From a virus, in IMG/VR virus record IMGVR_UViG_3300025099_000034, positions 1 through 48,547 of that record: a stretch of DNA of 48,547 bases, one strand, 5' to 3'. The notes beneath the pieces were generated by a model. The model did not search any database and was not told where the DNA came from. It was given only the letters and a program-made list of their open reading frames with translations. Below are positions 1 to 8,700 of this stretch, piece by piece. Position 1 is the stretch's first letter. Each line of letters begins with the position of its first letter. Both the position numbers and the translations under genes were made by a program.

Positions 1-2
1 TT

Positions 3-308
3 GAAGTTAAAAGAGATTTCTGGACAGGAACGACAGGTAATATAGCTGTTGAGTTTGAAAGCAGAGGTAAACCTTCTGGAATTTCTAAAACGAAATCAGA
101 TTATTACGCATTTGTTTTAGCTGAACAATTCAGGGATGAGGTAATAATTATAATTAAAACAAGCAGATTAAAACAGATTGCTAGAGAGTATTATTTAAAA
201 GGTCAAGTCAAGGAAATGGGTGACGATAAAACATCTCTTTCTGTTTTAATCCCAATAAAAGATTTAAGTAACTTTGCATATAATGACAGAGCAACAGATA
301 CAAACTAA
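3..308 (+). CDS. PD-(D/E)XK-like nuclease, C-terminal part (truncated by window edge)
   Basis: This reading frame is open from the first bases and ends with TAA at 306-308; its N-terminus lies outside the window. The visible part begins with an E-V-K triplet, the typical E-x-K catalytic element of PD-(D/E)XK nucleases. It is followed by a T-G-N-I-A-V-E-F strand and the string RGKPSGI, then a D-Y-Y. I recognise this pattern from small phage proteins usually treated as restriction-like or Holliday-junction-type nucleases. The upstream catalytic Asp would be in the missing part. It overlaps the next nuclease gene by 26 bases, so the two are probably co-translated. The nuclease fold is fairly likely; the substrate is unknown. 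Confidence 0.6.
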   Translation, partial: EVKRDFWTGTTGNIAVEFESRGKPSGISKTKSDYYAFVLAEQFRDEVIIIIKTSRLKQIAREYYLKGQVKEMGDDKTSLSVLIPIKDLSNFAYNDRATDTN

Positions 309-522
309 AAAGATTAAGGAGTTGGAGGCTGATGGTTACTTTGTTATTAAATTAATTAAGACTAATAAAAATGGTATACCAGATGTATTAGCATTACACC
401 CTGATTATGGTATTGAGTTTTATGAAATAAAAACCAAGAAGGGTAAGGTGTCTAAGCTTCAGGAGTACCGAATGAAAGAACTAAAAGAATATGGATTTAC
501 CGCAGAGATTTACAGGGGATGA
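283..522 (+). CDS. VRR-NUC domain nuclease
   Basis: A 79-residue protein made almost entirely of a VRR-NUC (PD-(D/E)XK superfamily) domain. The visible motifs are GIPD (Asp34), the E-I-K element (Glu48, Lys50) and a downstream KLQ (Gln60), spaced as in stand-alone phage VRR-NUC proteins. The family cleaves structured or branched DNA, which suggests a role in replication, recombination or packaging-substrate processing. I chose ATG 283; a TTG at 274 would add three residues. The gene overlaps the preceding nuclease and the following reading frame, as expected for one compact early operon. Confidence 0.8.
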   Translation: MTEQQIQTKKIKELEADGYFVIKLIKTNKNGIPDVLALHPDYGIEFYEIKTKKGKVSKLQEYRMKELKEYGFTAEIYRG

Positions 523-535
523 ACACTATTACGAG

Positions 536-835
536 ATGGAAGAAAACTTTTTGGAGGAGCTAGAGACTTTACCTCCACTATATAGTGCTGGAATTATAAT
601 GCAGTTAGATAAACTAGCGAGTGAAATGCATGAAGAAAAAAAATACGCTGATGAACCAAGAAAGTTTGGTATGGTCGCAGGTGTTGTTACTATGCAAGAC
701 CCTTTGTTTTTTAGTGTAGAATATCTTAACTCAAGAAGTATGTTTCCTTTGTTTTATAAATTTAATATAATATCTTCGGATGAATACTTAGACTACTTAA
801 ACCTAAACAAAACTATTGACTATGAAAACAATTGA
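536..835 (+). CDS. Hypothetical early protein
   Basis: A protein of about 100 residues that I do not recognise. It starts with an acidic stretch and contains two moderately hydrophobic segments but no clear membrane helix. ATG 536 is preferred because it falls just after the stop of the VRR-NUC gene; an in-frame ATG at 491 would add 15 residues but overlap that gene by 32 bases. Its end overlaps the start of the DnaA-like gene by 14 bases, so the two are probably translationally coupled. Gene order suggests an early or replication-related role; nothing in the sequence gives a function. Confidence 0.6.
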   Translation: MEENFLEELETLPPLYSAGIIMQLDKLASEMHEEKKYADEPRKFGMVAGVVTMQDPLFFSVEYLNSRSMFPLFYKFNIISSDEYLDYLNLNKTIDYENN

Positions 836-1352
836 AATAAAAGAATCCACAAAATTAAGAGCAATTAGAGATGAAGTCGTTAATAAATTTAATGCAGACA
901 TTACAAAGAAAAACAGAAACCGAGAGCTAGTGTATGGAAGAGCTGTTTATTATAAGTTATGCAAAAATTTAACCAGTCACTCTTTATCTGACATTGGCAC
1001 ATTTATATATAAAGACCACGCTACTGTGCTTCATGGCCTAAAAGTTTTTGAAACTTTTGAATTAAACAATGATTATTATTACCTCAATGCTTATGAAGAA
1101 ATGTTTAATAAATTAAAATTAAACTATGCAATCAATATAAAAAACCCTAGAGATTTAAAAACAAAATATTACAAGTATGTAAATGAAAACGTTAATTTAA
1201 AAGAAAAAAACAAATCCATGCGTATTCTAATTAAAAATGAATTTAAAGATATATTTAATGAGTCTCGAAAAGAGTTTGGGTATGTTCCGCAAACTGCATA
1301 CTTGAAGCAAAGATTTGCAAAAATTAATGAAATGTTGAAAAAAATTTTATAA
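822..1352 (+). CDS. DnaA domain IV-like DNA-binding protein
   Basis: A 176-residue protein. Residues about 31-78 match the C-terminal DNA-binding domain of the replication initiator DnaA. The string YKDHATVLHG (63-72) corresponds to the DnaA signature R-D-H-[ST]-T-V-x-H, and the helix before it carries S-L-S-D-I-G. There is no AAA+ ATPase part (no Walker A), so this is not a full DnaA. The rest is Lys-rich and probably helical. Phage proteins of this kind may bind DnaA-box-like sites in the phage origin or titrate or imitate host DnaA. ATG 822 is used; a TTG six bases upstream is in frame. The domain is fairly sure, the role is inferred. Confidence 0.7.
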   Translation: MKTIEIKESTKLRAIRDEVVNKFNADITKKNRNRELVYGRAVYYKLCKNLTSHSLSDIGTFIYKDHATVLHGLKVFETFELNNDYYYLNAYEEMFNKLKLNYAINIKNPRDLKTKYYKYVNENVNLKEKNKSMRILIKNEFKDIFNESRKEFGYVPQTAYLKQRFAKINEMLKKIL

Positions 1353-1373
1353 CTTTAAGGTGCATTGATACTT

Positions 1374-1601
1374 ATGTCTTATAACATAGATGACATTGAA
1401 AAGATTCTAAACTTCACGAGCTGGAGTAATAAAAGGAAAATAGATACTCTTTTTGAGATTGACGCTGACCTTTATTGTAATTTAGGCAGCGACTCTAATA
1501 AGACTGAAGTTGAAAAAGTAAAGAAACAGTCACGTAAAATTTACAAGGCTGTAAAAAGAATCGATGAGTACACAGGAAGGTTATTGTTAAGAGAACAGTA
1601 A
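1374..1601 (+). CDS. Hypothetical small protein
   Basis: A 75-residue charged, probably all-helical protein with no recognised domain. ATG 1374 is preferred; a TTG at 1365 is in frame. A weak purine stretch (taagg) lies about 14 bases upstream. It sits in the plus-strand block between the DnaA-like protein and another small helical protein and is probably co-transcribed with both. Confidence 0.65.
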   Translation: MSYNIDDIEKILNFTSWSNKRKIDTLFEIDADLYCNLGSDSNKTEVEKVKKQSRKIYKAVKRIDEYTGRLLLREQ

Positions 1602-1611
1602 ACCTTAAAAA

Positions 1612-1800
1612 ATGAATATAACACCGCTAGAGCAAAAGCGTCTTCAAAACATTAACTTTATAATGGAAGATATTCATGACTCAGTAAATCAAATATACGA
1701 AACATTGGTAGACCAAGAGTATGATGAAACTCGAAAGTCTATACTGACTCTTAATAGTAAATTAAAAACTATTAACGAATCAATAAACGATGAGCTATAA
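1612..1800 (+). CDS. Hypothetical small coiled-coil protein
   Basis: A 62-residue protein that reads as one or two amphipathic helices, with leucine/isoleucine spacing compatible with a short coiled coil. No family is recognised. Its last codons overlap the start of the metallophosphoesterase gene by 11 bases, which points to translational coupling. Confidence 0.65.
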   Translation: MNITPLEQKRLQNINFIMEDIHDSVNQIYETLVDQEYDETRKSILTLNSKLKTINESINDEL

Positions 1801-2506
1801 AGATTTCAGACCACGATTAAAAGGAGATAAAAAAATTGCATACGATAACCTAACTAAAAACGAGAGAAGGATTCTGGTTGTAGGAGATTTGCATGCACCA
1901 TTTGAACTTGATGGATACTTAGATTTCTGTCAAGAAACTTACGCAAAGTATTTATGTAACCAGGTAATATTCATTGGAGATATTATAGACAACCATTATA
2001 GTTCTTATCACGAGACTTCCTCTGATGCGCTTGGTGGTGCTGATGAGTTAGACTACGCGATACAAACAGTGAGTCATTGGAACAGAGCTTTTCCAGAAGC
2101 TGATGTGATTATAGGAAACCACGACAGAATGGTAATGCGGAAAGCTCAGACCTCAGCCATACCAACTATGTGGATTAAATCTTACAACGAGGTACTGGGA
2201 ACTAAATGGAACTGGGTAGAAAGAATAGTGTATGATAATGTACAGTACATACACGGCGAGGGTGGAACGGCTAGAACAAAAGCCAAGAATGATATGATGT
2301 CTACTGTGCAGGGGCACATACACACGCAAGCCTATATCGAATGGATGGTAGGTAGGAACTTTAGAGTCTTTGGTATGCAGGTAGGTTGTGGTATAGATAC
2401 TACATCATACGCAGCTGCTTACGCAAAGCATTTTAAAAAACAAGCTATTGGTTGTGGTGTTGTTCTGGGTGGACACACAGCTATTAATTGTCTTATGAAT
2501 CTGTAA
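1790..2506 (+). CDS. Calcineurin-like metallophosphoesterase
   Basis: A 238-residue protein with the full motif series of the calcineurin-like phosphoesterase fold: GDLH (32-35), GDIID (63-67), GNHD (109-112), HGEG (155-158) and GHIH (175-178). These residues coordinate two metal ions, and family members hydrolyse phosphomono- or diesters in nucleotides, nucleic acids or proteins. In phages such proteins usually lie among nucleotide and DNA metabolism genes, as here. The substrate cannot be told from sequence. The stop codon overlaps the start of the next tiny membrane frame (TAATG). Confidence 0.9.
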   Translation: MSYKDFRPRLKGDKKIAYDNLTKNERRILVVGDLHAPFELDGYLDFCQETYAKYLCNQVIFIGDIIDNHYSSYHETSSDALGGADELDYAIQTVSHWNRAFPEADVIIGNHDRMVMRKAQTSAIPTMWIKSYNEVLGTKWNWVERIVYDNVQYIHGEGGTARTKAKNDMMSTVQGHIHTQAYIEWMVGRNFRVFGMQVGCGIDTTSYAAAYAKHFKKQAIGCGVVLGGHTAINCLMNL

Positions 2507-2592
2507 TGAATAAAAAACACTTGATAGAGTTTGTAGTGGTGATAGTAATTAACTTACTTATTTTTTACTCTTTCTATTTACTCCTCTTCTAG
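2506..2592 (+). CDS. Possible 28-residue single-pass membrane peptide
   Basis: A short frame that begins in a TAATG overlap with the metallophosphoesterase stop. It encodes a charged start (MNKKH) followed by about 20 almost uninterrupted hydrophobic residues. Its 3' end overlaps by 35 bases the end of the convergent minus-strand gene that finishes at 2558. Start-stop coupling and a clean hydrophobic segment favour a real membrane peptide. Its very short length and a location where chance frames are common argue against it. Function unknown. Confidence 0.4.
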   Translation: MNKKHLIEFVVVIVINLLIFYSFYLLLF

Positions 2593-2746
2593 CTCTACGC
2601 TGAGTAAGTCTTCTGCGCGTATTGGTTCTGGGGTGTAACCTGTTAGGAAGAGAAGCTGAGTCAGAAGTTTCTTTTTCAAACTCTTTAGCCATCTCCGGCT
2701 TATTAGCGTACATCCATCTACGTTGTGCTTTACTTTTAAAAGGCAT
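2558..2746 (-). CDS. Small basic phage protein (MPFKSKAQRR type)
   Basis: A 62-residue very basic protein. Its N-terminus, MPFKSKAQRRWMYANKPEM, is a widespread motif in small phage proteins and at the C-termini of some larger ones; as far as I know its function is unknown. The second half is Arg/Ser/Lys-rich and probably disordered and nucleic-acid binding. It is the last gene of the minus-strand late block, two bases after the giant ejection-type protein, and may be packaged with the virion DNA. That last point is inference. Confidence 0.75.
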   Translation of the reverse strand: MPFKSKAQRRWMYANKPEMAKEFEKETSDSASLPNRLHPRTNTRRRLTQRRARRGVNRKSKK

Positions 2747-2748
2747 GA

Positions 2749-5700
2749 TTAATCTATATCAAAATCTGTTTTTAAATCAAGGTCAAGGCTGGTATCAAAA
2801 TCAAAATCTAATCCTTTACTTTTTTTACCAGAAGAACCAAACTTTAATTTCTTAGCTTTTTTTTGTGGCCCACTAATAGCATACTCACTAAAGTTAAATA
2901 TTCTAAGCACGTCTTCTCCTGCCCCATCTGTTTCTCCATTGATTACTTTCTGCAGATTATTTACCCACCTTTCAATTATGCTATATGGTAATCCATTCTT
3001 ATTTATAAACTCAAACATTTCTTTATTTACCTCGTTATAATCCTCTTGAGTTTTAGCTTTACCAAGTTTATTTATGATTACGGCTATATCAGTTGCTGTT
3101 TCAAAAACAGGAAAAGATGTTGTCTGTCTATACCATGGCTTGTCTTGATATGCATCAGCAAACTGCTGTATAACTAACCCCCAGACAAACAACCCATTTA
3201 AATTACCCATAAAAGCTGCCCTCATTAATGTATCATCATCATCATCTCTTCTATCTCTAGCAAGACCAGGGAATCCTAGAGATGTATATGCAAATAAAAC
3301 AGGCATAAACGCATGATAAAATGCTAATTGAGAGAATGCTTGAGCTATATTAGGAGCGTTTTTGTTTTTATCGCCTTTAGCAAATCTTTTTGCAGCTCTT
3401 GTCATTTGCCTCCATCCTGTAATCTCTCTTCTTAAATACTGCTTAGGCGTTGTCAAGAACATATTTATACCACGTGAAAAGGGGTCTCTGTTTTGATGAA
3501 TGTCCCTATCCTGCAAATCGTAAGATTGTTGAGTAGACTTTACATCTTTTTCAAACTTTCTTATAGCATAATCTATCGCTTGTTGTTCGGTGGCGTTTGG
3601 ATTTTCTTTTTGATATTTAGCCTTATAAAAAGAATAGTTTGGAAGACCTCCTAATAATATTGCACTTCTGTCAGCTACTTTAATGAACCCCATTAACAAA
3701 TCTATAGCAAAGTTTTGAGTTGGTTTTGGAATAAAACTTTGAAATCTTTCTGGGTTATATGTTTCAATACTACGCAATATACTTCGAGCTGCCCTATCTT
3801 TTAAATAAACAGAGTTTTCTAAAACTTCATTATAAACTTGAAGTTGTTGAGTTTTATTTTTAGCTGTATATTTAATCCAATTAGCAGGTCCAACTTCTGG
3901 CTCTAAAGCAAACGTAGGAATAGAAGTAAGCTGTTTAATTGCTATTGCAGGTGAAAGCATTAGTCTTGATATTTGAAAAACATTATTAAAAAAGTTTAAA
4001 ACATTAGCGCTTAACATATTAGTTTTAGACTTTCCTGCCATAGCTAAATTGTTAATCATGTTGTCTATTAAATTATAAAATTCTTTACCATGAATACTTT
4101 CAATAATAATTTTTGCATCTTTGTTTGTGAACAATCGTGATATGGTCTGTAGGTTTTCCGCATACGCATCAAAGTACTCCATGTCTTGTGTATACTCCTG
4201 CATTGCATCTACTAGAGTGCTGTTTTTGATTTTGTCAGTGCTATTTACTCTTAGTTTTGTATAGTTTGAGCCTACCGTAGCATTGTATTTACTAGCTCCT
4301 TGAAGTAAATGAAACTCTTCTGTTTTTTCTCCTTCTCTTCTAATAGGCCCTGCATAGTATTTGTTATAAGGCATATCAGTGTAATAAATTCTTTTATATG
4401 TTTCATTAAACCTTTGATGCATAATAGGATAAAACTCCTTGACCTGCCACTCACCAAATGCTCTAACTCTATCATCTAATTTTTCATTCATTTCTCGCAT
4501 TACTCTTTGATAATCCTCACCATACATGTTTTTAAATGTTGGGTGTAAAGCAGGGTCGTTATATTGAAAAACCATGTAACCTATTTGTTCTTGAGATAAT
4601 ATAATTTCATTTCTTGCAAGAACATCTCTTAATTCATTCTTAGTATCATCGTTTCTATTCTTATCATACTTTGCTTGTGCTGCCTCAACCTCCTTAATGT
4701 TTTTATAAAAAATATTATCAGTTTGATTTAATTCTCTTAAGGTGTATTGATAATTTTTTCCGTAATATTTTATTAAATTTTCTTCTAACAAGTAAGAAAA
4801 ATCTAGCATTCTGCTTTTGTATTGCCTTGTTGATTCATTTACTTTATCAGTAACTATTTCTTGTAGTTGACCTCCAAACACCACCCCAGGAAACTCGGCT
4901 AATTGGTCAATTAGACCTGTTAAATCTTGAGCAGCACCAAATCCCATAGTATTACTAAACCTCCTCATCATTTTTTTAAATTTGGTAATTAAATTACCAT
5001 TTACTCTTTCCTTTTCTGCTATACCTTCTCTGGTTTTTGAAACAGCTTCTACTTCTTTTTTAAAATTTTCTTCATCAGGATTTAATTCTTGCTTTGTTGT
5101 TTCTTTAATAAGTATAGATAGGTTTTGCATATACTGTTTATGCTTCTCTTGTAGTATGCCTGCCTGTATGTCTCTACCTCTTACTACTATGTTTTCCAGT
5201 TGCACGAATGCTCTTGTTAAGTTTTCAAGTTTTGAGATATCAGAATTTTCTTGCAGCATCGCCTCATTATAATTAATTGCAGTTGTAATGTCAGCAATTC
5301 TCATTAATGTTTCAGGAGTCAACTCTTGGTTTTCTGTATCGTTATTGCTTTCTAATAAACTTTCTAGTTCAGCTCTAAGTTTTTCCTGTGTCTTTCCAAT
5401 AACCTCCACAGAGGCGTCATCAGCTACTAATAAAGATGTAATGGTTTTTAATCTTTTTTTTGTATCAACATCTATTTTAACTCCTTTAGGTTTTCCTGAA
5501 ACCACAACTTCATACTTACCATTTAACAATCTTTTAATTCTGCTAAGTACGTTTTTGTTGTTAAGCTTAGTTACAGTTTTTTCTATATCATCAACAATGT
5601 TTTCTAAATTGTTTCCTTTTAAATCTACAGTGCTTAGGTCTTGAATTTTTCTAACTATATCTATTACCTCTGATTTAGTAAACAAAGACTTAGGAAGATT

Positions 5701-8700
5701 TCTTCTTAATAGATTTATAAGTATCTGCTGTTGACTTTTAACAGTAGTAGCACCTTTCTTTTTATCTGTAATGCTTTTTCTAGCTTTTACTATTTGGGCT
5801 GTAACTGTTTGAGATGGTCTTGCTTCGAGTATACTTGTAAGGTCACTAAGCATTTGTGCTTGTAAGGAAGACAAACCTTTTTTAGTTTTGGTCTCCCCTT
5901 TTACTTTATAAGTTTCAGCTAAACCTTTAAACTGTGGCCTTTCCATTAAATAATTAATAACTGAATCAGCTTCAGCCGTTTTACTTAAAGGTTTTTTCTT
6001 GTTAGCTTTTCTTTGTTTTAAAATAAAAGTTTCTAATTGTAAAAATAGTTTTGTTCCAGCAGCATCTCCAATCTTTTTAAAACTATCAGGCACTCCTCCT
6101 AATGTTAAAGACTGGATGTCTAATATATCTTTAATCTTTGTTTCAGAAAGTTTATACTGTCTTCTAAGTGTATCAACTATAAGCTCTTCTCTTACCTTTC
6201 TATCTCTTAACTGGCTTGCAATGTCTACATAGAAGTCATCGCTTCTCTGACCTCTGCCCGTCAATTGATTTGTATCAATTTCGTATGGGTTTATAAACTT
6301 ATTATTTTTAGTAACATAAAGTGAGCCACTCCTAGCTCTTGCCACTCCATATCCTAATGGTTCTGCTGCCTTTCTAAATTGAAACTCATCTACCATTGGA
6401 TTAGCAAACCCTGCTGTATCTACATTATAAAACTGTGCAACCTCTTGTATTGTTTTCTCTCTTTGCTCTCTAGGTGTAATTTTATTAATTTGAGCTACTT
6501 TAGGAATAGAACCTGAGCTACTAGCTACATTAGATTTTTTAAATGAATCTTCCCCTACTTCTTCTTTTACTGAAACCGTTGTACTTGCTATATTATATTT
6601 AGTGTATGTATCAGTTACCTCTGAGGATTGATAAAATAAATCAGGTTGATAGATACCTTCTATATTCGCCTTTATAGTGTATGCGAATGAAGGGTGGTAA
6701 TCTACATCACCTACATTAGGCTTAGTTATTTGTAAATCTCTGTTGTCAAACTTTATTAAACTAATTATATCGAAACTATTAGAGCCTACGTTTAATGGGT
6801 CTTGAAACTTTTTAACAAAATCAATTTTGTTATTAACTTTTAAAGCGTCTTTGTATTTAGCATTACCAGAATATCTATCGTTAAACAATTTTCTTAATTC
6901 AGGTGAGTAATTATTTTTAATGTCTAGCAATTCCACAAGCTTTTTTGGATTATCTTTAAAAGAATTAAAATCTTTTATGTTTAAGTTAGATTTTTTATTA
7001 AAAACATTTAAAGCTTTTTTACCATCAATATTGGTTAATGCACTATTAAAAAGAGTTATTAACTCTTCATTAGTTAATATATTATTATCTAAAGCTGCAT
7101 AAGTTAATTGTTCAAATATGTTTTGTTGGAATTGCCATGATTTTTCTAAAGTTCCTACATGAGGGGCAAATAAGCTTACGTCTCCCTGCTCTACATTTCT
7201 TTTAAATGTTTCAGCATTAACATCAGTGTTAAATGCCGCTAAGTTAGAAAAGTCACCAATGTTTAAACCTTGTTTTTCCATCATTAAAGGCACATAGCTT
7301 TTACCCCCATACAAATCTAGCACGATACCAGGTGCAATTTCTGTTGGACCAGCACTTGTAAAATCATACATGTTAGTTATAATTTTTTGATTTTTAAAAT
7401 CCTTTACACTTTTATCAGTTATCAATGAGGAGAAAGACCTTGTGTCTGTTTTAACGCTTGGCGCTCTTTGTTCTCTTCCGGTTGGGGGGAAAGTAAGCGT
7501 ACCCACTTGACCCCCCTCTCCTTGCTCTTGTTCTTTATCTAACCCTGACTGTTCTTCAATTATTTGTACATCTGTTTCTGTTATAGTTTCACCAGTTGAA
7601 ATTTTACCAGCTAATGTGTTAAATAAATCTACTACATCAGAGTCTTGCTGTGTAAACTCAGAGATGTTTATATTTAAACCAATCTTATTTGCAAGGTCTT
7701 GCAGGAATTTAATTACTTTATTTTTTTGCGGCTTAGTAAGTTGTGTATACTCTGAAGCCATAATACCCATAAGCTCTGCTAACCTTTCTTCATTTTGAAA
7801 GTCAGGTTTGTCATCGTATTTTGCGGCAAACTCATCTATTCTTCTAGCAAGAGGACTGTTTTTTGGTAAAGCTTTTCTGACTGACCTCATCATGTTTTCA
7901 GCTAGTTTAGCTGCTTCAGCATTAGTTTTAATTTTACTCAATAAAGTTGCGTGAAATATTTCATGAGGCACTGTTGTAGCTGATGCTTTATTTAAATCAA
8001 TGTGAATTACATTTTCATTAGTGTCATAAAAACCCCTGTTGCCAGCTGGAGCAAATCTTTCAAACTCAGTTGTGCTTTCGTGTAATATTATTTTAGTCTC
8101 AGGAAAAAGTTTCTGTATTGCTTTTGCTCCTGTTTTTGCTAAACCTTTTACTACATTACGAAGTGTTACTTGGTTTGGTTTTAAATTTTCAGGCTGTTCG
8201 TTAGTGTTAATAATTAAATTATCAGAAATCTCTTCAACATTTTTAGTTTTCTTTTTACCAAAGAAAGTGTCTGTAGCACTCTCTTTTGTCTCTGGTACAG
8301 GAGCAGCTGATTCAGCTTGCTCTACCACTTCAGTAATATCTTTTGATTCTTGTTGTGTTGCACCTTCAACTTGTGTATCAGTTGTAGTTTCTTTTATCTG
8401 CGCTAACCTTTCGTTTATCTGCTGTATTTCAAGATTGTCTTGTTTAACTGAGCCAAGGTTTTGGTCTATTGGAGGTGCGGTTCTATCTTCAAGAACTTTC
8501 TTTCTAATTTTTAAATCCATAGCCTCAGCAAATGCTGGGTTGTTTATACCTCCTGGTAATTCATTTGCTAACCCTATGGCTAACTCATAGTCTGCTTTAA
8601 TTTGTTTACCTTGCTCTGGAGTAATCTCTCCACCATTAATCTCCATCTTTATAAGATTTGTTAAAGCTGATTGAGATATTTTGGGATTATTTTTTATCTC

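Noticed and set aside
4272-4475. 67-codon minus-strand frame inside the giant gene
   Set aside because: Fully contained out-of-frame shadow; no recognisable features.
8039-8590. 183-codon plus-strand frame, rich in Ser, Phe, Cys and Val
   Set aside because: It lies fully antisense to the giant 2725-residue gene, whose HEIFH region is nearby and clearly coding. Composition is that of a shadow frame.
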